Assembly (NCBI RefSeq): GCF_023197165.1
Contig: NZ_JALPRD010000005.1
Location: 1 to 64,000, forward strand
Direction: 5' to 3'
DNA from: Sphingopyxis sp. MSC1_008
Lineage (GTDB): Bacteria > Pseudomonadota > Alphaproteobacteria > Sphingomonadales > Sphingomonadaceae
DNA length: 64,000 nt
Positions 1-9,900 of the stretch are shown here, one piece after another (the stretch's first letter is position 1; every line of letters begins with the position of its first letter). Position numbers and translations under genes: made by a program. The notes beneath the pieces are model-generated. The model made no database searches. It saw only the letters and a program-made list of their open reading frames with translations, and had not been told where the DNA came from.

Positions 1-372
1 GGCGGGCGCTCGACCTTCTAGTTGAGGAATCTGAGCGAAAGGGACGTTTTCAAACTCGTCCACCCAAAAGTCGTCAGTGGGGCGACTGTATGGAATGCGG
101 TGTGCCGCATGTCCGCTAACCACCCCAAAGCAGGCGCCTTCAAATAAGCCTTTCCTACATTATCCCGCTGTGCCAGCCCTCATCCGCTCTTTCATTTGGT
201 GGATAAAAGCGGTCGCTGCCCGGCTCGCCGGTGCGACCAAAGCGGGACGCGCACAGGGCTGAACTTTACTGAACTTTGGAATATCACGCGGCCCTTGCGC
301 CGACCGGATCGCGGACCCAACCCCGGACGACGAAAGAAGGCCATGGCGGTTCACCACCTCCAAAGCCGCCCA
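1..372. other. No gene recognised downstream of rplA
   Basis: Both strands hold only short open frames of about 60 codons with no family resemblance and no convincing ribosome binding site. In most bacteria rplJ-rplL follow rplA; neither appears before the window edge. A short perfect hairpin lies at 95-110 (6-bp arms ATGCGG/CCGCAT, 4-nt loop) with no obvious role. I see no tRNA fold here. Confidence 0.6.
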
Positions 373-404
373 TAAGAAAAGGGCCGGAGTTTCCCCCGGC
401 CCTT
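373..404 (-). terminator. Rho-independent terminator of the rplK-rplA unit
   Basis: On the minus strand a GC-rich stem (AAGGGCCGG at 396-404 pairing with CCGGCCCTT at 379-387) is followed by TTTTCTTA. It lies about 20 nt past the rplA stop codon, the expected place and form for an intrinsic terminator. It implies that any rplJ/rplL genes further on have their own promoter. Confidence 0.85.
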
Positions 405-426
405 CCCTAAATCATGTCGGTGCCTA

Positions 427-1125
427 TCAGGCGCCGGTCACGTCGGCCGTGTCGACCTTCACGCCCGGACCCATCGACGACGACAGTGCGATCTTGCGGA
501 CATACTTGCCCTTCGCGCCGGCCGGCTTCGCCTTGACGATCGCGTCGACGAAAGCGTCGAAGTTCTGGCGGAGCTTTTCCTCGCCGAACGACAGCTTGCC
601 GAGGCCGGCGTGGATGATGCCGACCTTTTCGACGCGGAATTCGATCTGACCGCCCTTGGCGGCCTTCACGGCTTCGGCGACGTTCGGGGTCACGGTGCCC
701 AGCTTCGGGTTCGGCATCAGGCCCTTCGGACCCAGCGTCTTGCCGAGGCGGCCGACGATGCCCATCATGTCCGGCGTCGCGATGACGCGGCCATAGTCGA
801 GGTTACCCGCGAGCATGTCTTCCATCAGGTCTTCGGCACCGACCTTGTCGGCGCCGGCGGCCAGCGCCTTGTCGGCATTGTCGCCGCGCGCGAACACGGC
901 AACCTTGACGTCCTTGCCGGTACCGGCGGGGAGCGTCACGACGCCGCGGACCATCTGGTCGGCGTGGCGCGGATCGACACCGAGGTTCATCGCGATTTCG
1001 AGCGTTTCGTCGAACTTGGCCGAGGCCAGCTCGCGAACCGTCTTCAGCGCTTCGTCGACGGTGTGCAGCTTCAGCGCATCAACCTTGCCCTCGAGGGCCT
1101 TCTGCTTCTTGGTCAGCTTTGCCAT
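427..1125 (-). CDS. rplA: 50S ribosomal protein L1
   Basis: L1 (232 aa) binds 23S rRNA at the mobile L1 stalk, helps release deacylated tRNA, and in many bacteria represses translation of its own L11-L1 mRNA. The sequence is typical along its whole length: N-terminal basic segment [16 protein letters not shown], the central RNA-binding motif region [20 protein letters not shown] (about residues 124-143) and a C-terminal [11 protein letters not shown] segment. It starts 4 nt after the rplK stop codon, so the two are one unit, and a strong intrinsic terminator follows. Confidence 0.98.
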   Translation of the reverse strand: MAKLTKKQKALEGKVDALKLHTVDEALKTVRELASAKFDETLEIAMNLGVDPRHADQMVRGVVTLPAGTGKDVKVAVFARGDNADKALAAGADKVGAEDLMEDMLAGNLDYGRVIATPDMMGIVGRLGKTLGPKGLMPNPKLGTVTPNVAEAVKAAKGGQIEFRVEKVGIIHAGLGKLSFGEEKLRQNFDAFVDAIVKAKPAGAKGKYVRKIALSSSMGPGVKVDTADVTGA

Positions 1126-1129
1126 CGGA

Positions 1130-1561
1130 TCAGCCCTCCGTCACTTCGAGGCCCATCGAGCGCGCGCTGCCCTCGATGATCTTCGTCGCCTGTTCCAGGT
1201 CGTTCGCGTTGAGATCCTTCATCTTGATCTCGGCGATTTCGGTCAGCTTCGAGCGGGCGATCTTGCCGCCGCTGATCTTGCCGGGCTCCTTCGAGCCTGC
1301 CTTCAGGTTCGCGGCCTTCTTGATCAGGTACGTCGCCGGCGGCGTCTTGGTGACGAAGGTGAAGCTCTTGTCGGCGAACACGGTGATGATGGTCGGGGTG
1401 GGCGTGCCCTTTTCCATGGAATCGGTCGCGGCGTTGAACGCCTTGCAGAATTCCATGATGTTCACGCCACGCTGGCCGAGTGCCGGCCCGAGCGGCGGCG
1501 AGGGGTTTGCGGTCCCTGCCGGAACCTGCAGCTTGATGTAGCCGCTAATCTTCTTAGCCAT
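1130..1561 (-). CDS. rplK: 50S ribosomal protein L11
   Basis: L11 (143 aa) forms the GTPase-associated centre with 23S rRNA and is needed for RelA-type stringent signalling. The N-terminal proline-rich segment [20 protein letters not shown] and the helical C-terminal RNA-binding domain ending in [19 protein letters not shown] residues are those of the family, and the length is normal. A good Shine-Dalgarno (AGGAGG) precedes the ATG. Upstream is not nusG, as in most bacteria, but a thioesterase gene 154 nt away, so rplK may have its own promoter or leader. Confidence 0.98.
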   Translation of the reverse strand: MAKKISGYIKLQVPAGTANPSPPLGPALGQRGVNIMEFCKAFNAATDSMEKGTPTPTIITVFADKSFTFVTKTPPATYLIKKAANLKAGSKEPGKISGGKIARSKLTEIAEIKMKDLNANDLEQATKIIEGSARSMGLEVTEG

Positions 1562-1583
1562 GATGGCCTCCTATCTTTCTGTC

Positions 1584-1604
1584 GCCCCGGACGTGATCCG
1601 GGGC
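1584..1604. repeat. Perfect hairpin upstream of rplK
   Basis: Arms GCCCCGGA and TCCGGGGC pair perfectly around a 5-nt loop, about 22-43 nt before the rplK start on the minus strand. It could be the end signal of the upstream thioesterase transcript, a dispersed palindromic repeat, or part of the L11 leader. It lacks a T-run, and I cannot align it to a known L1-binding leader fold. Confidence 0.5.
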
Positions 1605-1715
1605 TCAAAATTAGCGGTCAAGCAGAAGGGCATCACCCCTTCCTCCCGCGCGGAATCACGCCCTTATCTGACGCGAAGCGGCGCGCATAAGCGCAAACGC
1701 CGCCAAAAACAAGCC

Positions 1716-2642
1716 TTATGCCGACGGATCGTAGCGGATCAGCCCTTCCTGCACCGCCGAGGCGATCAGCGTGCCGTCGCGGCGATATATGCGCCCGCGG
1801 TTGATCCCGCGCCCGCCGCCGCTCCAGTCGCTGTCCATGATATAGACGAACCATTCGTCGACGCGGATGTCATCGTGGAACCACATCGCATGGTCGAGGC
1901 TGGTCGAGAACAGGCCGGGCGTGTCCCAGGTCATGCCGTGCGGCATCAGCGTCGTCGAAAGCAGCCCCATGTCGGAGGCATAGGCGAGCAGCGCGCGGTG
2001 GATCAGCGGATCGTCGCCGACGGGCGCGGAAATGCGGAACCATTCATATTGCATCGTCGCCTTTTCGGACGGCGGCGGACGGAAAGCGCGGACCTCGAAC
2101 GGGTGCATGCGCGCCATATGTTCGATACGCCGGTCGCTGATCTTGGGATCGACGGCGATGAAATCGGCGAAATCCCAGCATTCCTCGGGCGGAAGGATGC
2201 CCGTCATCGGAATCTGGTGCGACAGTCCCTTTTCGGGCGCCTGGAACGAAGCGGTGAGATTGAAGATCACCTTGCCGTCCTGCCGCACGACGACGCGGCG
2301 GTTCGCGAAGCTGCGCCCGTCGAAGTCGCGGTGGACGCGGAAATGCAGCGGCTTCGCCTCGTCGCCGCCGCGCAGGAAATAGGCATGGAGCGAATGGACG
2401 CTTTTGCCGGGATCGACGGTACGCGCCGCGGCGACCATCGCCTGCGCGATCACTTGCCCGCCGAAAATGCGCTGGCGGCGCGGCTTGGTGAAGGCGGGGT
2501 AAGTGAACTCGTCGGGCTCGTCCGCGGCTTCGAGATCGAAGAGGTGGACGATATGCCGGACAAGCCGGGCGCGATCGACGCTGGCGTAGATTTCGCGCGC
2601 ATGGTCGGCACGAGCCTGCATCTCTTCGGGAGTGAGGCTCAT
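1716..2642 (-). CDS. tesB: Acyl-CoA thioesterase II (TesB family)
   Basis: This 308-aa protein hydrolyses medium- and long-chain acyl-CoA to free fatty acid and CoA. It has the double hot-dog fold of TesB: N-terminal half with GGQVIAQAMVAAARTV and VHSLHAYFLRGGD (about residues 60-95), C-terminal half with SLDHAMWFHDDIRVDEWFVY and SDWSGGGRGINRGRIYR followed by DGTLIAS. The Asp of the MTWDTPG/SLDHAMW region and Gln of SAVQEGLIR match the family's catalytic D-T-Q network. An alternative ATG lies at 2654; 2642 (MSLTPEEMQ) matches family N-termini better. It sits between nusG and rplK. Confidence 0.93.
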   Translation of the reverse strand: MSLTPEEMQARADHAREIYASVDRARLVRHIVHLFDLEAADEPDEFTYPAFTKPRRQRIFGGQVIAQAMVAAARTVDPGKSVHSLHAYFLRGGDEAKPLHFRVHRDFDGRSFANRRVVVRQDGKVIFNLTASFQAPEKGLSHQIPMTGILPPEECWDFADFIAVDPKISDRRIEHMARMHPFEVRAFRPPPSEKATMQYEWFRISAPVGDDPLIHRALLAYASDMGLLSTTLMPHGMTWDTPGLFSTSLDHAMWFHDDIRVDEWFVYIMDSDWSGGGRGINRGRIYRRDGTLIASAVQEGLIRYDPSA

Positions 2643-2693
2643 GGCGGATTCCATTCAGTGGGCTTCGCGCGCGCCCAAAGGCGCGCCGCGATA

Positions 2694-3230
2694 TTATTTG
2701 AAGCGTTCGACCTGTTCGAAGTCGAGCTCGACCGGGGTGGCGCGACCGAAGATCGACACCGACACCTTGACGCGCGCCTTTTCGAAATCGAGTTCCTCGA
2801 CCAGCCCGTTGAAGCTGGCGAAGGGACCGTCGAGCACTTTGACCTGGTCGCCGATTTCGTAGTCGACGCGGATTTCCTGCTTCGGACGGGCCGCGGCCTC
2901 TTCCTTGCTGTTCAGGATGCGCGCGGCTTCGGCTTCGCTGATCGCCTGCGGCTTGCCCATCGAGCCGAGGAAGCCCGTGACCTTCGGCGTGTTCTTGACG
3001 AGGTGATAGACATCGTCGGTCATCGTCAGCTTGGCGAGCACGTAGCCGGGAAAGAATTTCCGCTCGGCCTGGACCTTCTTGCCGCGCTTCACCTCGGTGA
3101 CGGTTTCGACCGGCACTTCGACCGCTTCGACGAAATCGGTCAGGCCCATGCGTTCGGCTTCGGAAAGCACCGAATCGCGAACCTTGTTCTCGAAACCCGA
3201 ATAGGCGTGAATGATGTACCAGCGCGCCAT
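2694..3230 (-). CDS. nusG: Transcription termination/antitermination protein NusG
   Basis: NusG (178 aa) binds RNA polymerase, suppresses pausing and couples transcription to Rho or to the ribosome. The N-terminal NGN domain starts WYIIHAYSGFENKVRDSV and contains the FFPGYVLAKLTMTDDVYHLVKNTPKVTGFLG core. The C-terminal KOW domain has GDQVKVLDGPFASFNGLVEELD. Length and motifs are normal. It follows secE by 34 nt, the classic order. Confidence 0.98.
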   Translation of the reverse strand: MARWYIIHAYSGFENKVRDSVLSEAERMGLTDFVEAVEVPVETVTEVKRGKKVQAERKFFPGYVLAKLTMTDDVYHLVKNTPKVTGFLGSMGKPQAISEAEAARILNSKEEAAARPKQEIRVDYEIGDQVKVLDGPFASFNGLVEELDFEKARVKVSVSIFGRATPVELDFEQVERFK

Positions 3231-3264
3231 GTGTATCCGTATCCTGTCCCTGTAACCGCGGGCG

Positions 3265-3462
3265 TTAGCGCGCGAGCGACGTCAGCCAGCTGACGATCGC
3301 GTTGAAAACCGTGTCGACGCCGAAAAAGAACAGCGAAAGGATCGTCGTCATGATCAGCACCATGATCGTCGTCTGTACCGTTTCGCGGCTGGTGGGCCAC
3401 ACGATCTTGCGGGCTTCGGCGCGTACCTGATTGATGAACTCAGCCGGGCTGGTCTTCGCCAT
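3265..3462 (-). CDS. secE: Preprotein translocase subunit SecE
   Basis: A 65-aa single-span SecE of the short type: amphipathic N-terminal helix (FINQVRAEARKIVWPTSRET, with the family signature KIVWPT) followed by one membrane segment (TTIMVLIMTTILSLFFFGVD). It clamps SecY in the Sec translocon. A longer frame continues upstream, but the ATG at 3460-3462 gives exactly the family N-terminus MAKTSPAEF. I looked for the tRNA-Trp gene that often precedes secE and did not find it. Confidence 0.96.
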   Translation of the reverse strand: MAKTSPAEFINQVRAEARKIVWPTSRETVQTTIMVLIMTTILSLFFFGVDTVFNAIVSWLTSLAR

Positions 3463-3647
3463 GTCGATCGTCCTGTCTTTTTGCGTCAATGATCCGGGCC
3501 AGATGGGTTGCCGCCCCCCACGCGTCAAGCGCGCTTGGGGCAATAGTCCGCCCACCCTCCCCGAGCAAATCGGCGAAAGGCGGAAGGAAAACGGCGCATC
3601 TGTCCGAATGAAAGCGGCCTTTACTTGGGCGCTGCGGCGATTGCAAG

Positions 3648-4964
3648 TCAAAGGCGGGACAGCGCGCGCTGCATCCAGAGCAGCAGCCCGGCCATGACAA
3701 TCCAGCTGACCGTCGGCTGGAGCGCGAACAGCAGGTGCAGTTCGCGCGCCGCGGCCTTGCCGTTCTGCGGGTCGAAGCCGACGAGGTCGAGCAGAAGATA
3801 GCTGACCGCGATCGCGGCGGCGACGCCGAATTTCTGCATCAGGTTCAATAGTGCGAAGAGAAAGGCCGCGCGGTTGCGGCCGCAGCGGCGGGCATCCTGC
3901 GGGATCAGGTCGGCGAGCATCGAGTAAGTGAAGAGCAATCCGACGAACCCCGTACCAAGCATCAGCGAGAAGCCGGCGGCCTGCGCGATACCCTCCGGCT
4001 GCTGAAACAATGTCGCAACGAGCAGGCTGGAAATCAAAAGCCCCATCGCGATCATCATCGGCGGCTTGCCGAACCGGCGCGCAAGAAAGGTCCATACGGG
4101 CGACGCGAACGCCCCGCCGATGAAGCTGGCGAAGAGCAGCACCGCGCTCTGCGCATCGAGATCGAGCACCGCGGCGGCGAAGAAGACGAACAGCGAGGTC
4201 AGCGATCCGAAGGCGAAGCTGTTGAGGAATTGCACGCCGAGCAGCAACATCAGCGGCGGGAAAGAAAGCGACGCGCGGATCTCGTGCCGCCAGCCGATGC
4301 CGGGTTCGGCCACGACCGCGCGCGGCGGGACGCGGCGGATCGCGAAGAGCGCGATCGGCACCATGAGCAGGAAAAGGCTGGCATAGGCCATGATCCGCCC
4401 CTGCAGGCTGAGCCCCGGGATCAACAGCTGCGCCGCCGCGGGGGCCGCAAAGGCGAGGATCAGCGCGATCTTCGCGAACCAGTCGCGCATCCCATAGAGG
4501 AGCGCGCTGTCTGCCGGCGTGCGCACGAGCGCCGACCCCCACGACAACTGCGCCACCTCATAGAGGCTGTAGCTCGAATAGAAGAATATCATCATCAGGA
4601 AAAGCGCCGCGAAGGGCAGCCGGTCGCCGACGGTCACCAATGCGAGCAACAGCAGCGCCAATGGCATGATAGCGAGCAGCATCCAGCGCCGGTGCGCGCC
4701 GAGCCCGGTGCGCACGCGGTCGACCATCGTGCCGATCAACGGGTCGACGACACCGTCCCAGATCGTCGTGAGCGAGAAGAGCAGCCCGACGAGCGCCACC
4801 GAAATGACGCCGCCCTCGGCGATATAGGGCGGCAGATAGACGCTGAACGGCAGACCGAGGATCACCGTCGGCCCCGCCGTCGCGGCATAGGCGGCGACCG
4901 TCCGCGGACGCAACGCCGCGGTTTCGTCGGCGCGGGCGGCCGAAGGCAGGGCAGTACTGGCCAA
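3648..4964 (-). CDS. MFS transporter, GPH/MelB-like sugar-cation symporter family
   Basis: A 438-aa inner-membrane protein with about 12 hydrophobic segments. The motif after helix 2 (TIWDGVVDPLIGTMVDRVRT, about residues 66-85) is the DPxxGxxxD signature of the glycoside-pentoside-hexuronide family, so a cation-coupled symporter is likely; the substrate cannot be read. No ATG fits: the frame opens with TTG at 4962-4964 after a stop at about 5004, with a modest GGGAG upstream. It is separated by 84 nt from the tetR gene on the same strand and may be cotranscribed with it. Confidence 0.85.
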   Translation of the reverse strand: MASTALPSAARADETAALRPRTVAAYAATAGPTVILGLPFSVYLPPYIAEGGVISVALVGLLFSLTTIWDGVVDPLIGTMVDRVRTGLGAHRRWMLLAIMPLALLLLALVTVGDRLPFAALFLMMIFFYSSYSLYEVAQLSWGSALVRTPADSALLYGMRDWFAKIALILAFAAPAAAQLLIPGLSLQGRIMAYASLFLLMVPIALFAIRRVPPRAVVAEPGIGWRHEIRASLSFPPLMLLLGVQFLNSFAFGSLTSLFVFFAAAVLDLDAQSAVLLFASFIGGAFASPVWTFLARRFGKPPMMIAMGLLISSLLVATLFQQPEGIAQAAGFSLMLGTGFVGLLFTYSMLADLIPQDARRCGRNRAAFLFALLNLMQKFGVAAAIAVSYLLLDLVGFDPQNGKAAARELHLLFALQPTVSWIVMAGLLLWMQRALSRL

Positions 4965-5048
4965 GGCGCGACGCTCCCGAAGCAGGAGTCGGCACGCTTT
5001 CAGTTATTGACAGTCATGTCAACAGGTCGCGGCGCGCGTAAGGACGCG

Positions 5049-5678
5049 CTAACGGATATTGAAATGGGCCAGGAAAGGCTGGAGCCGCCAGTCAATCTCT
5101 TCGGGGTCGAGCCACTTGTCCTCGATCCCCATCAGCGTGCTCAGCATCGAATCGCCGACGACGATATCGAAAAACAGGCGCGCGGCCGCCTCCGGACGGT
5201 CGATGTCGGCCTTGCCGGTCGCCGCCCATTCCGCGAACAGCTCGATCAGCTCCTCGAGCGCTGGCACGTGCAGGTCGCGGTAAATCTGCATCGCGAATTC
5301 ATGATCGCGCAAGCTCTCGGATATCAGCATGCGCATCAGCGCGACCGCGTGCGGCGATTCCATCAGCTCGCTTTGGCGATGCGCGTAACTCTTCAGGATT
5401 TCGACCGTCGACAATCCCCGGGTCGCGTCGTCGCCCAGCGACCGCAGCATCGCTTCGTCGCACCAGCGCGTCGCGATCGCGCGAAGCAGCCCCTGCTTGT
5501 TGCCGAACAATTCATAGAGCGTCGCGAGCGAGCCGCCCGAGCGCTTCACGATTTCCGCGAGGCTCGTGCGCTCATATCCCTGCTCGAGGAACAGCGCCTC
5601 GGCGGCATCGAGGATCGCGTTCTGCCGCCGTTCGCGTGGCGATAGCCTATCCATTTGACATAAGGCCGATTCCGACAT
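5049..5678 (-). CDS. TetR-family regulator of the RND efflux operon
   Basis: A 209-aa regulator with an N-terminal helix-turn-helix (about residues 15-60: ILDAAEALFLEQGYERTSL, then SLATLYELFGNKQGLL) and a C-terminal all-helical ligand domain with the WAATGKADIDRPEAAARLFFD segment seen in efflux-associated TetRs. The ATG at 5676-5678 gives a family-like N-terminus; the longer frame upstream runs through the promoter. It is divergent from the adaptor gene, with a perfect palindrome between them, so the inferred role is local repression relieved by a pump substrate. Confidence 0.9.
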   Translation of the reverse strand: MSESALCQMDRLSPRERRQNAILDAAEALFLEQGYERTSLAEIVKRSGGSLATLYELFGNKQGLLRAIATRWCDEAMLRSLGDDATRGLSTVEILKSYAHRQSELMESPHAVALMRMLISESLRDHEFAMQIYRDLHVPALEELIELFAEWAATGKADIDRPEAAARLFFDIVVGDSMLSTLMGIEDKWLDPEEIDWRLQPFLAHFNIR

Positions 5679-5710
5679 GCCCAAATTTTCTCCCCCACCT
5701 TGCACTTTTT

Positions 5711-5726
5711 TGTAATTTAAATTACA
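5711..5726. promoter_or_regulatory. Perfect 16-bp palindrome, likely TetR operator
   Basis: TGTAATTTAAATTACA is fully self-complementary and lies between the divergent tetR (start 5678) and RND adaptor (start 5794) genes. Position, size and AT-rich symmetry are those of TetR-family operators such as the ones controlling acrAB-type pumps. Function is inferred from position and symmetry. Confidence 0.7.
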
Positions 5727-5793
5727 GAGCCTTTCAACGCAAGCTTTTGCGTATAAACAAATCCCGCACAACTGCGATTTTTCAGGGGTCCTT

Positions 5794-6948
5794 ATGAGTC
5801 GCTTTCGCCCTCTCGGCTGCGCTGCCGGCGCTGCTCTGGCACTTTTGCTGGCCTCCTGCTCGTCCGAGGCGCCCCCCGCTCCGCCGCCGCCCGAGGTCAA
5901 TATCGTGACGGTCCGCACGCAGGCCGTGCCGAATGTCATCGAATTGCCCGGCCGCGTTCAGGCGTATCGCACGTCGGAAGTGCGCGCGCGGGTCGACGGC
6001 ATCGTCGAACGCCGGCTGTTCAACGAAGGCAGTTTCGTGCAGGCCGGTACGGCCTTGTTCCGCATCGATCCGCGCCAATTGACCGCTACAGCGAATGCGG
6101 CGCGCGCGCAGTTGGCCCGTGCGCAGGCGACGGCGGCAAACGCGCGACAGGTTGTCGGCCGCTATCAGCCGCTGCTCGCCGACCAGGCGATCGGCAAACA
6201 GGAATATGACGCCGCGGTCGCCGCGCAGCGTACCGCCGAGGCCGATGTCGCGGCGGCGCAGGCCAATCTGGAATCGGCGCGCCTGAACCTCGGCTATTCG
6301 ATGGTCACCGCACCGATTTCGGGCCGCGCCCGTCGCGCCGAAGTCACCGAGGGCGCGCTTGTGAGCGCGGGCGCCGGCACGCTACTGACGACGATCGAAC
6401 AGATCGACCGCGTCTATGTCAATTTCGGGCAGTCGAGTTCGGATCTGCTCGCGACGCGCCGCGAGATGGGGTCGGGCAAGGTCAGCGTGCCGCAACTCGA
6501 GCGCGTCGAAGTCCAGCTTATCCTCGAGGATGGTACCGCCTTTCCGGTCGTCGGCCACCTCGACTTCCTCGACCTGTCGATCGACGAAGCGACGGGCACC
6601 GCCGCGCTGCGCGCCGAATTCCCGAACCCGAATGCGGCGCTGCTCCCCGGCCAGTTCGTGCGCGCGCGCATTTTTGCGGGCAACCGCGCCGACGGCGTGC
6701 TGATCCCCCAGCGCGCGGTCAAGCTGGCCGCCGACAATGCCAGCGTAATGGTGCTCGATGCGAAGAATATCGCGACCCCGCGCCCGGTGAAGCTGGGCAC
6801 GATGGTCGCCGGCCAGTGGGCGATCCTCGACGGGCTGAAACCCGGCGACCGGGTGATCGTCGACGGGTTGCAAAAGGTGCAGCCGGGGCAACCGGTGCGC
6901 GTCGCACCGGCAAAAGGGGCGCAGTCCGCGCCGGCAACGAAGCGCTGA
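5794..6948 (+). CDS. RND efflux periplasmic adaptor (membrane fusion lipoprotein)
   Basis: A 384-aa AcrA-like adaptor linking inner-membrane pump and outer-membrane channel. A lipoprotein signal ends at LLASC (Cys near residue 28) and is followed by a proline-rich linker. The barrel-sandwich/lipoyl halves (VRARVDGIVERRLFNEGSFVQAG; LNLGYSMVTAPISGRA) flank an alpha-hairpin (ATANAARAQLARAQATAANARQ...), then come beta-barrel and membrane-proximal domains (GLKPGDRVIVDGLQKVQPGQPV). Only 6 nt separate it from the pump gene, so they are cotranscribed. Confidence 0.95.
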   Translation: MSRFRPLGCAAGAALALLLASCSSEAPPAPPPPEVNIVTVRTQAVPNVIELPGRVQAYRTSEVRARVDGIVERRLFNEGSFVQAGTALFRIDPRQLTATANAARAQLARAQATAANARQVVGRYQPLLADQAIGKQEYDAAVAAQRTAEADVAAAQANLESARLNLGYSMVTAPISGRARRAEVTEGALVSAGAGTLLTTIEQIDRVYVNFGQSSSDLLATRREMGSGKVSVPQLERVEVQLILEDGTAFPVVGHLDFLDLSIDEATGTAALRAEFPNPNAALLPGQFVRARIFAGNRADGVLIPQRAVKLAADNASVMVLDAKNIATPRPVKLGTMVAGQWAILDGLKPGDRVIVDGLQKVQPGQPVRVAPAKGAQSAPATKR

Positions 6949-6954
6949 TCTGAC

Positions 6955-9900
6955 ATGACTCCCCGTTTCTTCATCGACCGGCCCATCTTTTCGTGGGTCA
7001 TCGCCATCGGCATCCTGTTGTCGGGCATCATCGCGCTGCGCGGGCTTCCCGTGGAGCAATATCCGTCGGTCGCGCCGCCGTCGCTGACGATCGGCGTCAC
7101 CTATCCGGGTGCCGACGCGAGCACGCTCGAACAGAATGTGACGCAGGTCATCGAGCAGGAACTGAACGGGGTGGAGGGTTTCCTCTACATGGCCTCGACC
7201 AGTGAATCGAACGGCACCGCATCGATCACCCTGACCTTCGAGGCGGGGACCGACATCGATAATGCACAGATGGAGGTGCAGAACCGCCTGCGCCGCGTCG
7301 AGCAGCGTTTGCCCGAGGATGTGCGCCGCCAGGGCATTTCGGTGACCGAGGCCAATTCGGGCTTTCTGCTGATCGTCGCGATCACCTCGAAGAGCGGCAA
7401 CACCGACCCGATGGAGGTCAACAACTTTGCCAACACCCGCGTGCTCGACGAGCTGCGGCGGGTGAACGGCGTCGGCAACGTCCAGGCGTTTGCGCCCGAA
7501 TATGCGATGCGCATCTGGCTCGACCCGCAAAAACTCGCGTCGCACAATTTGTCGCCGGCGGAAGCGCTGGGCGCGGTGCAGGAGCAGAACAGCCAGACCC
7601 CGGGCGGCCAGCTCGGCGACCAGCCGCTCGCCAAGGGCGCGCAGCTCAACGCCGTGATCACGACGCAGGGCCGCTTCACCAAGCCCGAACAGTTCGAGAG
7701 CATCATCCTGCGCGCCAACCCCGACGGGTCGGCGGTGACGCTGGGCGACGTCGGCCGCGTCGAGCTGGGTGCGGCGAGCTATCTCTTCTCGTCCGAACTC
7801 AACGGCAAGCCGATGGCAGGCCTCGCGGTCCAGCTCACCCCCGGCGCCAATGCGCTGTCGACCGCAACGGGCATCCGCGAGCGGATGGCCGAACTGTCGA
7901 AGGGCTTCCCGCCTGACGTGACCTGGTCGATCCCCTACGACACCACCCCCTTCATCAGCCTGTCGATCGAAGAGGTGGTGAAGACGCTGGGCGAGGCGAT
8001 GCTGCTCGTCTTCCTCGTGATGTTCCTGTTCCTCCAGAATTGGCGCGCGACCGTCATCCCCACCGTCGTGGTTCCCATCGCGCTCGCGGGCGCGTGTCTT
8101 GGCCTGTGGATGTTCGGCTTTTCGATCAACGTGCTGACGCTGTTCGGCATGGTGCTGGCGATCGGCATCCTCGTCGACGACGCGATCGTCGTGATCGAGA
8201 ATGTCGAGCGCATCATGAACGAAGAGCATCTGTCGCCCTATGACGCGACGGTGAAGGCGATGAGCCAGATCACTTCGGCGATCGTCGGCATCACGCTGGT
8301 GCTGATCGCGGTGTTCATCCCGATGGCCTTCTTCCCCGGGTCGACCGGCGGCATTTACCGCCAATTCTCGATGACGCTCGCGATCTCGATCGCCTTCTCG
8401 GCGCTGCTCGCGCTGACGCTGACGCCCGCCCTCTGCGCGACGCTGTTGAAGCCCCACGACAACACCGAACGCAAGGGCCGCATCGGCGCCTTCTTCGACC
8501 GCTTCTTCGGCCGTTTCAACGAATGGTTCGGCCGCACGACCGACCGCTATCAGGGCGGTGTCGGCAAGATGCTGGCAACGCCGCTGCGCTGGCTCGGCGT
8601 GTTTGTGGCGATGGTCGCGATCACCGCATTGCTCTTCACCCGCCTTCCCGGCTCGTTCCTGCCGCAGGAAGACCAGGGCTATCTGGTGACCGTCATCCAG
8701 GCGCCCCCGGGCGCGACGACGCAGCGCACCAACGAGGCGACGAAGCAAGTGAAGGCCTTCTTCGCCGAGCAGCCGCAGGTCGCCAATGTCGTGTCGGTCA
8801 ACGGCTTTAGCTTCTTTGGCCAGGGCCAGGCGAATGCGATCATGTTCACGCCGCTGAAACCTTGGGACGAGCGTACCGGCGACGGCGACAGCGCCGACGC
8901 GATCGCTGGCAAGGCGATGGGTGCCTATGCGAACATCAAGGAGGCGTTCGCCTTCTCATTGAGCCCGCCGTCGATCCCCGAACTCGGCACCTCGAGCGGT
9001 TTCACCTTCAAGCTGCAGGACCGCGGCGGCAACGGGCGCGACGCGCTGATCGCCGCGCGTAACCAGATGCTGGGTGGCGCGATGCAAAGCAAGCTGCTCG
9101 CCAACGTCCGCCCCGAGGGTCAGGAGGACGCGCCCGTGCTGAAGGTCGATATCGACCGCATCCAGGCACGCGCGCTCGGCCTGTCGATCGGCGACGTCAA
9201 CGCGACGCTCGCGATCAGCTTCGGCAGCGCCTACGCCAACGACTTCACCCGCGAAGGCCGCGTGCTGCGCGTGCTGCTCCAGGCCGATGCCGCGAGCCGC
9301 ATGACCCCGCAGGACGTGCTCGACCTGCGCGTGCGCAGCGCGGCGGGGAACATGGTGCCTTTCGGATCGTTCAGCACCGCCGAATGGTCGGCCGAGGCAC
9401 CGCAGCTTCAGCGCTATAACGGCTATCCCGCGATGACGATTTCGGGCGAACCCGCGCCCGGCCAGTCGACCGGCGAAGCGATGGCCGAAATGGAGCGGCT
9501 GGCGCAGACGCTGCCCGCGGGCTTCGCGTTCGAATGGACCGGCATTTCATACGAAGAAAAGCAATCTGCGGGCCAGATCGGCATGCTGCTCGGCCTGTCG
9601 CTTGTCGTCGTCTTCCTGCTACTCGCCGCGCTTTATGAAAGCTGGTCGGTGCCGGTCGCGGTGCTGCTGGTGGTGCCGCTCGGCGTACTTGGCGCAGTGC
9701 TCTTCTCGATGCTGCGCGGGCTGTCGGCCGACATTTATTTCAACGTCGGCCTGATCACGATCATCGGGCTTGCCGCGAAGAATGCGATCCTGATCGTCGA
9801 ATTCGCGATCGAGCAGGAAGCCGAGGGCAAGTCGACGCTCGACGCGGTGATGGAAGCGGTGAAGCTGCGCCTGCGGCCAATCATCATGACCAGCCTCGCC

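Noticed and set aside
1584-1604. L1-binding regulatory leader of rplK
   Set aside because: It is a simple perfect hairpin without the bulged two-helix form of known L1 sites. Position alone is not enough.
3463-3647. tRNA-Trp gene upstream of secE
   Set aside because: Frequent in other bacteria, but I could not find a T-loop GTTCRA or a CCA anticodon arm in a cloverleaf here.
6382-8748. 788-codon open frame antisense to the RND adaptor and pump genes
   Set aside because: Its product is low-complexity, rich in Arg, His, Asp and Gly with no family features, the usual mirror of a GC-rich gene. The plus-strand pump gene is unambiguous.
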